The translations under genes and the position numbers were made by a program. Shown here one piece after another: positions 45,008 through 51,934 of a stretch of DNA of 64,000 nt; position 1 is the stretch's first letter; each line of letters opens with the position of its first letter. The notes under the pieces were generated by a model, which was not told where the DNA came from, ran no database searches, and saw nothing but the letters and a program-made list of their open reading frames with translations. Origin of the DNA: a virus; the IMG/VR virus record IMGVR_UViG_3300030107_004423, positions 1 through 64,000 of that record. One strand, 5' to 3'.

Positions 45008-45610
45008 CTATTTTTTTCTATTAGGAACATTATGTAAAAATTCAATTATATCTCTTTCTTTAATTTTTAATGCATCTGCAGGATTTTCTGTTCCTAACAC
45101 TCTTTTAGCAAAATCCTTTCTTGCTTGACTTTCCTTTTTTAGTCGTTCATCTATTTCTTTTTTTCTAAGATTAGCATCTGAGATAGTATATATAATCTGC
45201 ATAATATTATCTTGTGCTTGATATCCCTCTTCCCTAGCTTTGTATAAATAATCGTCTAAATCTTTAGCTAAAGTTGCGTACATCATATCACCAACATTAG
45301 CTTTTTTAGCTCTATCTACAGCTTTTTTATCTTTAATATCATAATAATCATCAGATTCAGAATCCCAATAATCTTTAAGAAGACTTTGAGTTGTAGCAGA
45401 GCCTTCTCCATAATCTTGTCTATATCTATCAGTAGCTAATTGATTTGCACCTACTCCCCAACCCATTAAATCTAAAAATCTTTCGTCATATTTAGGATAT
45501 CCAGGTATTTTGTCTATTTCCATATCTAAGGGATAACCATGTTTCATGTTAAATAATCGTGACTCTAACGATTCTTTATTATTTTTATACTCATCATAAT
45601 CATTAGCCAT
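45008..45610 (-). CDS. Helical late protein, 200 aa
   Basis: AAGGAG precedes the ATG and the gene overlaps the terminase small subunit stop by 8 bp. The protein is hydrophilic and helical, with Tyr/Asp/Lys-rich blocks (DSESDDYYDIKDKKAVDRAK) and a basic end HNVPNRKK. No family recognised. The position directly after terminase small subunit suggests an assembly or packaging accessory. Confidence 0.6.
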   Translation of the reverse strand: MANDYDEYKNNKESLESRLFNMKHGYPLDMEIDKIPGYPKYDERFLDLMGWGVGANQLATDRYRQDYGEGSATTQSLLKDYWDSESDDYYDIKDKKAVDRAKKANVGDMMYATLAKDLDDYLYKAREEGYQAQDNIMQIIYTISDANLRKKEIDERLKKESQARKDFAKRVLGTENPADALKIKERDIIEFLHNVPNRKK

Positions 45611-46340
45611 TTCCTAACTCCTTTGGTCTTTCTGCCGCTTCTAGAGTATCATCTGAAAAACCCTTAAATACAGCACCTGTTAATTGAGTAACTTGCGTCT
45701 TATTCTTATCTTCCATATCCATAATATCAGCAAGCTTAAATAAAGCTTTCAACTTAGTATCATCCTTAGCCTCTTCTTTATCTATTACTCCCTTTATCTC
45801 TCTTAGTATATAACCTTCGTCTATACCTAATTCTTCCATATGGGGTTTTAATTCTTCTTTCATACTACTTAATATCCTCGTTGTTTTCATTAATTTAGTG
45901 GCCTTCATACCTGCATAATGTGGATCATTAGTAGGAAAAGCCTCTAAATAAGCTTTCTTTGGATCCATACCTTTACTCACATATTGCACAAATAAGGCCT
46001 CTTTACCAGATAAGGTCTGTCTTTTCTCTACTCTTTCATTACGTTCTAGGTTTCCACCTATACTATATATATTTACTCTTTTAGAGCTATCCAGCTTCTT
46101 CTTATCTGATACTATAAATGTCCCAGTACATGTCCCTATATAATGGACACACCTATCAGCACCACGTGCCTTCATCATCTTACCTTTACGTAAGATCTGA
46201 AGTACCGCACCATCATCAGCTAACACCCAGTCACCTATAATACCATCTCTCCAATTACGTAGATAAACAAAGTCATCTGGTAATTCGTCAATGGAATCAA
46301 ATACTGTGTGTTCTATTTTCCTTATTCTGTAGTTTCTCAT
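45603..46340 (-). CDS. Terminase small subunit
   Basis: 245 residues. The N-terminal 105 residues are a beta-rich extra domain (GDWVLADDGAVLQILRKGKM, CTGTFIVSDKKKL). Residues about 108-210 match the small-subunit DNA-binding region: LSGKEALFVQYVSKGMDPKK, AYLEAFPTND, then helices ending LKALFKLADIMDM. It recognises the packaging site and loads the large subunit. There is no AGGAG; a strong hairpin stands right before the start. Confidence 0.75.
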   Translation of the reverse strand: MRNYRIRKIEHTVFDSIDELPDDFVYLRNWRDGIIGDWVLADDGAVLQILRKGKMMKARGADRCVHYIGTCTGTFIVSDKKKLDSSKRVNIYSIGGNLERNERVEKRQTLSGKEALFVQYVSKGMDPKKAYLEAFPTNDPHYAGMKATKLMKTTRILSSMKEELKPHMEELGIDEGYILREIKGVIDKEEAKDDTKLKALFKLADIMDMEDKNKTQVTQLTGAVFKGFSDDTLEAAERPKELGNG

Positions 46341-46345
46341 AGGCT

Positions 46346-46363
46346 CAAGGCCGCCAGGCCTTG
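46346..46363 (-). promoter_or_regulatory. Hairpin directly upstream of terminase small subunit
   Basis: A perfect 7-bp stem (CAAGGCC/GGCCTTG) with a 4-nt loop ends five bases before the start codon of the terminase small subunit. No T-run follows, and no other ribosome binding site is visible. It may limit ribosome access, keeping the protein low, or be a processing site. Confidence 0.5.
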
Positions 46364-46371
46364 GTAAATAA

Positions 46372-46551
46372 TTAAGCTAATCCCAGAATATTGCTATCAA
46401 GTTCTAATAACATTCTTGCCATCTCTTCTGGGCATAAAACATCTTTATCATCTATTGTAAATATAAGCTCTTCTTCATCAAGATATTCATCAATCTCACA
46501 ACCATCTCCATTATCATCATATTTAATAGTCAGATTATATTCCTTCTTCAT
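46372..46551 (-). CDS. Small acidic protein, 59 aa, first late gene
   Basis: ATG at 46551 with a perfect AGGAGG six bases upstream. The product starts MKKEYNLTIKYDDNG and is strongly acidic (DEYLDEEELIFTIDDKD), with a helical end ARMLLELDSN. It is the first gene read leftward from the control region. Acidic small proteins in this position can be DNA mimics or regulators, but nothing specific is shown. Confidence 0.65.
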   Translation of the reverse strand: MKKEYNLTIKYDDNGDGCEIDEYLDEEELIFTIDDKDVLCPEEMARMLLELDSNILGLA

Positions 46552-46799
46552 AAGTCCTCCTGGATATAGTTCTCCCTGAGAGTTTCAAACTTTTAACTTT
46601 AAATTTCCTCTAGAGCCAGTCATATCTCCCTTACTCTAGATTTATATTAAAGCAGTTTTTATCGGTTATTGGGGACCCCTCAGTTAACTATATTGATAAC
46701 CTACAACCCAACTTCTGACCCTACCAGCAGAACGATTCTCACGTGTACCTTAAGGGTGATAACTATATTTCAATAATTACCGATGCGATAATATAATCT

Positions 46800-46828
46800 T
46801 TGATATTGGTATTTTACAAATGATATTT
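46800..46828 (+). promoter_or_regulatory. Candidate early promoter
   Basis: TTGATA at 46800-46805 followed after 16-17 bases by GATATT/ATATTT gives a host-type -35/-10 arrangement facing the early operon. The start would fall near 46835, on the TGTAATAAAGGTT motif. The -10 is imperfect; assignment is tentative. Confidence 0.35.
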
Positions 46829-46835
46829 TTGGAAT

Positions 46836-46856
46836 TGTAATAAAGGTTTTAAAAAA
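46836..46856 (+). promoter_or_regulatory. Shared 21-bp motif, copy 1
   Basis: TGTAATAAAGGTT followed by TTAAAAAA. The same string with one change occurs at 51857-51877, again in a gap between early genes. It could be a phage promoter element or protein-binding site. Confidence 0.35.
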
Positions 46857-46892
46857 TGTGGCATTTTGGTGTGTGGTCTTTTATATAGAGGT

Positions 46893-46913
46893 ACCCCCTT
46901 ATCAGGGGTTTTT
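46893..46913 (+). terminator. Attenuator-like terminator in the early leader
   Basis: ACCCC/GGGGT arms with a 7-nt loop followed by a run of T lie 70 bases before the first early gene. Read rightward it looks like an intrinsic terminator inside the leader, which would limit early transcription or stop antisense read-in. Confidence 0.55.
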
Positions 46914-46985
46914 CGTTATCACGATTTCGTTATTTTTCATTTGTATTTTTTTTGATTAATTAATTCATAAGAATAAGGAGAGCCA

Positions 46986-47267
46986 ATGGCACTAGAAAAT
47001 GAAGTAGAAGTTGTAGAAGATAACAAGTATGCTAATGCTTTAGATAGTCAGCTGCATAGAGAGTATGATGATGGTAAGGCTGAGTATAAGCAAGCTATTA
47101 AGTTATGTCATAGTAAAGCAGAACGTAGAAGAGTTACTAATCTATACATGGAAGACTTGATGGATCTAGCAATAGATGCACAAGAAGAGCAAGATTGGGA
47201 ACTTAGAGCTACTATTAATCTAAGGATTAAAGCTTTACAACGTAGGGTTTATGCTGGTAATAGGTAA
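46986..47267 (+). CDS. First early protein, 93 aa
   Basis: AAGGAGA eight bases upstream of the ATG. The product is highly charged and helical (EDNKYANALDSQLHREYDDG, then CHSKAERRRVTNLYMEDLMD), ending in a basic patch RIKALQRRVYAGNR. First product of the early operon, so it may act on host functions. No family recognised. Confidence 0.75.
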   Translation: MALENEVEVVEDNKYANALDSQLHREYDDGKAEYKQAIKLCHSKAERRRVTNLYMEDLMDLAIDAQEEQDWELRATINLRIKALQRRVYAGNR

Positions 47268-47269
47268 TG

Positions 47270-47302
47270 GTATAGGGGAATATTCATTTATTCCCTTTAT
47301 AC
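47270..47302 (+). terminator. Terminator after the first early gene
   Basis: A 12-bp stem with one bulge (47270-47281 with 47290-47302) and a short loop, followed by TTCTTATT. It would partly stop transcription after the first gene. The 47303-47472 gap that follows shows no gene, only AT-rich sequence with ACACAT repeats. Confidence 0.6.
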
Positions 47303-47472
47303 TTCTTATTCATATGGTTAGCGTGGACATGATAATGACGCACACATTAGTTATTATTACACCAACTTATACCACACATATACACATTAATAAGCACTTC
47401 CATGCAATTATCTTAGGCAACCAATAAGAACATAAAAAGATAGCCATTAATAATAAGATAAGGAGATGTAAT

Positions 47473-47685
47473 ATGTATTTGTATGAGGTGTTTATGATAG
47501 TTGAGTCAACTGCTCTTACTGCAATATTAAACACTAAGTTAGTCAAAGTGGCAAATGTCATGGCGAAGAACTCAAGTTATGCTTGTCGTAGAGCTAGGTT
47601 ACATTATGATATTGAATCTGAACAGCAATTAGTTGCCTATCAGAGGGTGAGATATAATCATCCAATCATAGATGATGATGACTAA
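47473..47685 (+). CDS. Small early protein, 70 aa
   Basis: AAGGAGA eight bases upstream. The N-terminal half is hydrophobic (MYLYEVFMIVESTALTAILN), which might dip into the membrane; the rest is basic, with an acidic end HPIIDDDD. Early position suggests a host take-over role. Unknown family. Confidence 0.65.
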   Translation: MYLYEVFMIVESTALTAILNTKLVKVANVMAKNSSYACRRARLHYDIESEQQLVAYQRVRYNHPIIDDDD

Positions 47686-47696
47686 ATTAACTCCTT

Positions 47697-47719
47697 GGGG
47701 GATGGAGAGAAATTCCCCC
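47697..47719 (+). terminator. Weak terminator-like hairpin
   Basis: GGGGGA (47697-47702) can pair with TCCCCC (47714-47719) around an 11-nt loop, followed by TTAATTATT. Stem is short; partial terminator likely. Confidence 0.4.
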
Positions 47720-47752
47720 CTTAATTATTAATTAAAAGAAAAGGAGTAGTAA

Positions 47753-48031
47753 ATGTTCGTAAAATTACAAGTAAATAAGTTTTATAACTTAAATGAAATA
47801 AGATCAGTTGAGATAGTACCATTTGATAGTCTAGGTACAGATTTAAATAGATCATACATAGCAATATATTATGTAGAAAGACATCCTGATGGTGAATTAA
47901 ATGACACATTATATTATGGTGATGATTGTAAGCATGATAATAATCAGTTTAGAAAGGACGTTGAAGAGATTTATAGAGCTACACACACTAAGATGTGGAC
48001 AGCTGATCGCCAAGCATTTAAATTTGAATAA
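47753..48031 (+). CDS. Early protein, 92 aa
   Basis: AAGGAG seven bases upstream. Beta-rich N-terminal half (VKLQVNKFYNLNEIRSVEIV, SYIAIYYVERHPDGELNDTL) and a helical C-terminus (QFRKDVEEIYRATHTKMW). No family recognised. It ends immediately before the large structured RNA candidate. Confidence 0.7.
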   Translation: MFVKLQVNKFYNLNEIRSVEIVPFDSLGTDLNRSYIAIYYVERHPDGELNDTLYYGDDCKHDNNQFRKDVEEIYRATHTKMWTADRQAFKFE

Positions 48032-48032
48032 T

Positions 48033-48640
48033 AGTAGCCTGTGAGCTATCTTCAAGGGAGAGTGAGGTAAGTACGATTGCTCCTTTCGCTTACCTCCTCC
48101 TGCAGTTTTAATATTATCTACCATAATAGATATTTGAATCATAGACTTTTGGGGAAAGGTTGGTGATCTAGTATTGTGTTCTGACCGAAGATTATGGTAG
48201 TAATAAAGCCCTCTTAATAGCCAAGTGTTGTATGAATAGATATTGGAGTGTCTATAAGTACAAATTTACCACAAAGCCGTGACTTGAGAGGGTATAATTT
48301 AAGGGCATAAGAATATCTACAAAATGTTATTATAAAGACATTTATAATGGGCTAGTAGATAACACCATACTGATGAGTATGTGGCTCTTATGTCCTAAAC
48401 ATTACACTCTAGAGCTAAGAGTGGAGTAGGTTAATGGCACAAGCTCTGATGGTTGAATCCTGGGATATATATTGATCAACTTATGAATGCTGTTAGCTAG
48501 GGTATGTAAATGTATTAATAACAATGCAATAGGCGGAAGGACAACACGAGAGTGATAACAAATACCGATGAGCAACAATGAACATAAATTTCACAGGTTA
48601 TCCTCCATTAATACAGCCTGTGATGTACATAGAAAAGAGG
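48033..48640 (+). ncRNA. Large structured RNA candidate, about 600 nt
   Basis: No gene fits between 48031 and 48646, yet pairing is dense. Helices seen by eye: 48064-48071/48089-48096 (8 bp); 48118-48127/48191-48200 (10 bp) enclosing 48145-48150/48155-48160; 48209-48217/48284-48292 (9 bp) enclosing 48236-48242/48249-48255; 48303-48312/48386-48395 (10 bp) enclosing 48314-48320/48355-48361, 48329-48336/48341-48348 and 48366-48370/48377-48381; 48405-48410/48418-48423; 48451-48456/48476-48481; 48591-48597/48617-48623. TCACAGG at 48591 could also pair with 48038-48044, closing the whole domain. Nested multibranch layout and length fit the large ornate phage RNAs (GOLLD, ROOL, OLE class), but membership cannot be tested here. 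It is transcribed with the early operon. A group I intron is less likely because no flanking gene is interrupted. Confidence 0.7.
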
Positions 48641-48645
48641 TAGCA

Positions 48646-48798
48646 ATGAATAAAGATAGATGGTATGAGTATTGTGATGATATTGGTTGTATATGTCAAG
48701 GCCGTGATTATGAAATAATTAAACATAACATGCTAGACGGATGGTCAAGAGAAATGTCTGAAGCATTGTTAGGTGAACATAAATATGGAGGTATGTAA
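48646..48798 (+). CDS. Small early protein, 50 aa
   Basis: GAGG eight bases upstream of the ATG; an upstream in-frame ATG (48568) lies inside the structured RNA and is not used here. The sequence MNKDRWYEYCDDIGCICQGR has three cysteines near the N-terminus, perhaps metal-binding. Overlaps the next start (TAATG). Unknown function. Confidence 0.6.
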   Translation: MNKDRWYEYCDDIGCICQGRDYEIIKHNMLDGWSREMSEALLGEHKYGGM

Positions 48799-48905
48799 TG
48801 ACAGATGCAATGTATGATTTATTATATATTATAGATATAGTATCGCAATGTGTATTAAGTGGGAGTATTATGATGTATGTTGTATATCATATAATAAAGA
48901 AATGA
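48798..48905 (+). CDS. Tiny membrane protein, 35 aa
   Basis: GGAGG lies eight bases upstream and the start overlaps the previous stop. The peptide is mainly one hydrophobic segment (LLYIIDIVSQCVLSGSIMMY) with a basic end. Early single-helix membrane peptides may affect the host envelope or defence, but this is speculation. Confidence 0.55.
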   Translation: MTDAMYDLLYIIDIVSQCVLSGSIMMYVVYHIIKK

Positions 48906-49174
48906 ATAAATTAGATAATGTTAGTAAATATTATTTATTAATGGATTACTATTTATTAAGCTTTATGTTCGCTGACTATAAGAATGATAATAGATACTCA
49001 CTGATAGTTAAAGAGCTAAATAGGAGATATAATATGATACCCTGCAAATGTATACAATGTGATATAGATATAGAGGATGCAACAGAAGCATTTTGTGAGA
49101 AATGTTTAAAGCGTGGTCCTAAAGATAAACTTAAAAAACTAATAAGAAAGGGAGTAGTTAATGAAAGAAGATAG
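48902..49174 (+). CDS. Zinc-finger-like early protein, 90 aa
   Basis: The ATG overlaps the previous stop (ATGA). The N-terminal half is helical (YYLLMDYYLLSFMFADYKND); the C-terminal half holds a metal-binding pattern CKCIQC ... CEKC, then a basic tail. This type binds zinc and often nucleic acid. An earlier start at 48848 in the same frame is less likely because it lies inside the membrane peptide gene. Confidence 0.6.
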   Translation: MNKLDNVSKYYLLMDYYLLSFMFADYKNDNRYSLIVKELNRRYNMIPCKCIQCDIDIEDATEAFCEKCLKRGPKDKLKKLIRKGVVNERR

Positions 49175-49475
49175 AGTATATTGGCTGCAAGGCTGGGAAG
49201 GTAGAGTAATTCAAGGTGGTTTATATCGTAGTGATATAGCTGCAGTAATTAAACTACAAGAACAACATATAAATGGTCATGTAGTAGGTATTAAAATAAG
49301 TGAGAAAGAATCAGGTAAAGATAATTATACAATTCAATTTATAATAAATACCGAAGATCAAATAGCTACTAATTATGAAAACAAAAAAGAGATGAATAAG
49401 CAATACGATGATAAACATAGAACTACTGAATTTACAGAAGGCAAGTTATTTAAAGAGGATGATGATAATGTATAA
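49161..49475 (+). CDS. Early protein, 104 aa
   Basis: GGGAG eight bases upstream; it starts inside the zinc-finger-like gene. Beginning MKEDRVYWLQGWEGRVIQGG, it looks beta-rich to residue 65, then turns charged and acidic (KLFKEDDDNV). No recognised domain. Confidence 0.65.
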   Translation: MKEDRVYWLQGWEGRVIQGGLYRSDIAAVIKLQEQHINGHVVGIKISEKESGKDNYTIQFIINTEDQIATNYENKKEMNKQYDDKHRTTEFTEGKLFKEDDDNV

Positions 49476-49617
49476 AAAAGATAACGAAAAATGGGAAGAA
49501 GTACCAATGGAAGATTTATGGGAAGATGGTGAATTAACTGAACAAGAGGTAGCAACTACATTATTTGTAAGAGTAAGGAATCAAGGTATTTGGAAAATAA
49601 TAAGGAGAATACAATGA
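49468..49617 (+). CDS. Small early protein, 49 aa
   Basis: Starts just before the previous stop, with a GAGG site upstream. Acidic N-terminal half (WEEVPMEDLWEDGELTEQEV) and basic C-terminal end (GIWKIIRRIQ), a possible helix-turn-helix-sized fold but too short to say. Overlaps the next gene as ATGA. Confidence 0.55.
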   Translation: MYKKDNEKWEEVPMEDLWEDGELTEQEVATTLFVRVRNQGIWKIIRRIQ

Positions 49618-49910
49618 GTTATTACAATACTAACAAGTTGATGGGTAAAGATCTAGAAACAGCTATTAATAAAGCTAAATCACAGGAATCACAGCTAGAG
49701 CTACACATGAAAGTTAACTCTAATAATAGCTACACACCATTTCAATTACAAGAAGCATTTATTACAGATTATAATATAATATTTCCTATAACATCTGTAC
49801 GTAGAGCTTTAACTAACCTTACTAATAATAATATTCTTATTAAAAGTGAGAAAACAGTCATTGGTGATTATGGTAGTCCTAATCATACATGGCAATATAA
49901 GGAGAAATAA
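49614..49910 (+). CDS. Winged-helix-like early protein, 98 aa
   Basis: AAGGAGA seven bases upstream. The central and C-terminal part (YTPFQLQEAFITDYNIIFPI, TSVRRALTNLTNNNILIKSE, then a YGSPNHTWQYK wing) has the layout of a winged helix-turn-helix, so it may bind DNA as a small regulator or replication factor. Family not named; inference from pattern. Confidence 0.6.
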   Translation: MSYYNTNKLMGKDLETAINKAKSQESQLELHMKVNSNNSYTPFQLQEAFITDYNIIFPITSVRRALTNLTNNNILIKSEKTVIGDYGSPNHTWQYKEK

Positions 49911-50095
49911 TGGCACTTGGAGAAGTTAGAAAGCGTACTATTACTATGTACGATAAAATGATTAAATATTATAAAAATAACATTGGAGAGATAAGTGAAT
50001 ATGGCAATACTGTTATTACTGAAGATCTAATAAAGAATATTGAAAAGAGAAGATCTGAATTGTCTGAAACTTATGATAGCCGATGGGTAAGATAA
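49910..50095 (+). CDS. Small helical early protein, 61 aa
   Basis: Coupled to the previous gene by TAATG and AAGGAG upstream. Basic and helical (EVRKRTITMYDKMIKYYKNN; LIKNIEKRRSELSETYDSRW). No family recognised. Confidence 0.6.
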   Translation: MALGEVRKRTITMYDKMIKYYKNNIGEISEYGNTVITEDLIKNIEKRRSELSETYDSRWVR

Positions 50096-50253
50096 AATCT
50101 TATTACTGGAAAGAAAGCATATCATTTGATGATAGTTTAAATGACTATTTATATTATATGCATGTTAAAGAACAACAAGAAAAAGGAGAACGTAGTGAAG
50201 CAAAAATACGTAAAGTATCAACAAGGAGATGTGTTGATGTTAAGAATAAATGA
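50083..50253 (+). CDS. Possible small basic protein, 56 aa
   Basis: Starts inside the preceding gene without a clear ribosome binding site and overlaps the next gene by 59 bases. Product MGKIKSYYWKESISFDDSLN with a basic end. The gap it fills would otherwise be empty, and its reading frame is uninterrupted. Could be spurious. Confidence 0.35.
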   Translation: MGKIKSYYWKESISFDDSLNDYLYYMHVKEQQEKGERSEAKIRKVSTRRCVDVKNK

Positions 50254-50626
50254 TAATGAAGAAATGATGGACTCATTTATTAAGTTTAATGGTAAAAGTA
50301 CCATTCATAGTAGAAAAAATCCAAAAGAATCATCTGTTGCTACATTAGCATTGGGTGAGGCAACTGGACATCATCATTCTATAGATGTAATGCATGATGA
50401 AAATAAAGATGTAGAAGTTACTAGACACTTTAATAATTGGGGATGGAATAATAGAAATAATCAAGGCTTAGGTCGAGTTCCTGAATATTTTGAAGTATCT
50501 GGCTCTGAAGCAACTATTAAGCATCAAGAACATGAAGCTATTACATTACCAGAAGGTGTTTATAGAGTTAGAATAGTTAAAGAATATGATCCATTCTCTA
50601 ACACAGTAAGTGGGGTAGCAGACTAA
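50195..50626 (+). CDS. Conserved phage protein, 143 aa
   Basis: A GTG start at 50195 has AAGGAG six bases upstream, better than an ATG at 50141. The sequence pattern QGDVLM, then EATGHHHSIDV and near the end LPEGVYRVRIVKEYDPFSN matches a widespread phage/bacterial protein with two conserved His stretches, possibly a metal-binding small beta-barrel. No established function. Coupled to the next gene by TAATG. Confidence 0.65.
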   Translation: MKQKYVKYQQGDVLMLRINDNEEMMDSFIKFNGKSTIHSRKNPKESSVATLALGEATGHHHSIDVMHDENKDVEVTRHFNNWGWNNRNNQGLGRVPEYFEVSGSEATIKHQEHEAITLPEGVYRVRIVKEYDPFSNTVSGVAD

Positions 50627-51651
50627 TGTATAAAAATATAAAAACACTTATGAGGCATGGTAAAGTAAATGAAGCTCTTATCTGTAGAGGTGGTGCTAAA
50701 TTCATGTATAATATGTTTTATTTTGTCAAAATGGCTAAAAATAAGATAAATGTATACAAAGGCAATACATGGCAACAAGGAAAGTATGTAAAAACTCCTG
50801 TAGCTAAATTAACCAATGAATATATTATGTTATGTCCAAGAACTGCTTCTGAAAGATATAATAGACCTCCTGATGAAGCTCAAATAGCTAGAAAATGGGA
50901 TATCTGGGATATTGGATCATTCTTATCTCTTAATCTATTATATAATACTTATACTAGATATAGCAGAGGATATGACATAGTACATGCAAATGGTAATGAG
51001 TTTATTCCATTTTCAAATAAAATGAAGTTTGATTGGAATGGAAAGCTAATATCTAAAATACCTAAATGGGCTAATGAAAAGTATAATCAATATTTAGATG
51101 AAGATAAGTCTATTAGAAATAATGGTGCTAAAGCTAGATATCATGATAAGAAAGCTATTGAAAGATATGAGGCTTCTGAAGGTAATTTTGAATATATACC
51201 TATTGATGATGTATTTAAGCATCGTAATTCAGATAGAAGGCGTAGATTAATAAATCACTTTGGTATAGAACAAGTATTGTCTCCATATAAGCAAAATGTA
51301 TTAGATAAAGCTACTGTTAATGGACTACCATATGAATTGGTACAAATAACAATACCATTATCATGGAGTGAATGGTCAGGACAATCACAAACAGTTCATC
51401 CAGACAAAGTATGTACATATCTTAAAATGACCAATCCTAGTACAGGAGAGTATCATTTAGAAGGTGTTGCTACTAAAGCTGATAATAACTGGGATCATAT
51501 AGCTGATCTTACTGTTAAATCTGCTCTTGCATGGAGAGATGGTGAAAATGAAAATACTAGATTCACCCCACTTGATATGCCTGATGGAGTAGCTGAACAT
51601 GATGGTGGATTGTCTGATTATGCTTATGTAGAGCCTACAACATTAACCTAA
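50626..51651 (+). CDS. Conserved phage protein, 341 aa
   Basis: Starts on the previous stop. The N-terminal two thirds are basic and aromatic. The C-terminal part (YELVQITIPLSWSEWSGQSQ, TYLKMTNPSTGEYHLEGVAT, then VKSALAWRDGE) resembles a domain often found beside the 143-aa protein type, suggesting they work together. No catalytic motif and no established function. Confidence 0.6.
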   Translation: MYKNIKTLMRHGKVNEALICRGGAKFMYNMFYFVKMAKNKINVYKGNTWQQGKYVKTPVAKLTNEYIMLCPRTASERYNRPPDEAQIARKWDIWDIGSFLSLNLLYNTYTRYSRGYDIVHANGNEFIPFSNKMKFDWNGKLISKIPKWANEKYNQYLDEDKSIRNNGAKARYHDKKAIERYEASEGNFEYIPIDDVFKHRNSDRRRRLINHFGIEQVLSPYKQNVLDKATVNGLPYELVQITIPLSWSEWSGQSQTVHPDKVCTYLKMTNPSTGEYHLEGVATKADNNWDHIADLTVKSALAWRDGENENTRFTPLDMPDGVAEHDGGLSDYAYVEPTTLT

Positions 51652-51661
51652 GGAGGGTTAC

Positions 51662-51826
51662 ATGACAGAGGAGATGATGATAACTGATAATAAAGATGGT
51701 GTTATTGCAACACGTAATCGCATATCAGTTACTGTTGATAGAGAGAGCAACGTAGTTTCAATGAAAGACCTAGAGTATACTTTTGAAGATATATTTGCTT
51801 TGGCAGATAAACTTAAAAACATTTAG
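51662..51826 (+). CDS. Small early protein, 54 aa
   Basis: A near-perfect AAGGAGG seven bases upstream. Product MTEEMMITDNKDGVIATRNR, beta-rich middle and helical end (YTFEDIFALADKLKNI). It is the last gene before a strong terminator. Function unknown. Confidence 0.65.
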   Translation: MTEEMMITDNKDGVIATRNRISVTVDRESNVVSMKDLEYTFEDIFALADKLKNI

Positions 51827-51850
51827 AGGTAATTTGAATTGAAGCTACAT

Positions 51851-51890
51851 GGGAGGTGTAATAAAGGTTGTAAAAAACCCTGCACCTCCC
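51851..51890 (+). terminator. Intrinsic terminator, early operon part 1
   Basis: GGGAGGTGTA (51851-51860) pairs with TGCACCTCCC (51881-51890), 10 bp with one G-U, followed by CCTTTTCTCTTT. The 20-nt loop carries the second copy of the TGTAATAAAGGTT motif. Confidence 0.8.
51857..51877 (+). promoter_or_regulatory. Shared 21-bp motif, copy 2
   Basis: Same as 46836-46856 except one base. It lies in the stem and loop of the terminator, unlike copy 1, which lies in the early leader. Confidence 0.35.
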
Positions 51891-51900
51891 CCTTTTCTCT

Positions 51901-51930
51901 TTGATAGATATCATGAAAGTATTATATTAT
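51901..51930 (+). promoter_or_regulatory. Candidate sigma70-type promoter for replication genes
   Basis: TTGATA (51901-51906) with TATATT (51923-51928, 16-base spacer) or TATTAT (51925-51930, 18-base spacer), directly after the terminator and before the next gene. It fits re-starting transcription for the replication block. Tentative. Confidence 0.45.
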
Positions 51931-51934
51931 GCAG

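Larger units (their letters stand above)
46552..46985. promoter_or_regulatory. Divergent control region between late and early operons
   Basis: The longest AT-rich stretch without a gene. It holds two TAACTATATT direct repeats (46685-46694, 46760-46769), an inverted pair ATCGGTTATTG (46661-46671) / CAATAATTACCGAT (46771-46784), a GGTTAT/ATAACC pair (46664-46669, 46696-46701) around the palindrome GGGGACCCC (46671-46679), and two TCTAGA sites near 46608 and 46635. Promoters for both directions, and perhaps a replication origin or operator, are expected here. Confidence 0.65.

Noticed and set aside
48369-48400. Hammerhead ribozyme (CTGATGAG)
   Set aside because: The required GAAA core segment and matching stems are absent; the bases form part of a simple hairpin.
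48441-48480. tRNA T-arm (GGTTGAATCC)
   Set aside because: No 5-bp T-stem or acceptor stem around it; the same bases pair better with 48476-48481.
48033-48640. Group I intron
   Set aside because: Neighbouring genes are complete and unrelated, and I could not identify the conserved core segments. A model search would settle it.
48568-48645. Longer start for the 50-aa early gene
   Set aside because: It would lie within paired parts of the structured RNA, and no ribosome binding site precedes it; the ATG at 48646 has one.
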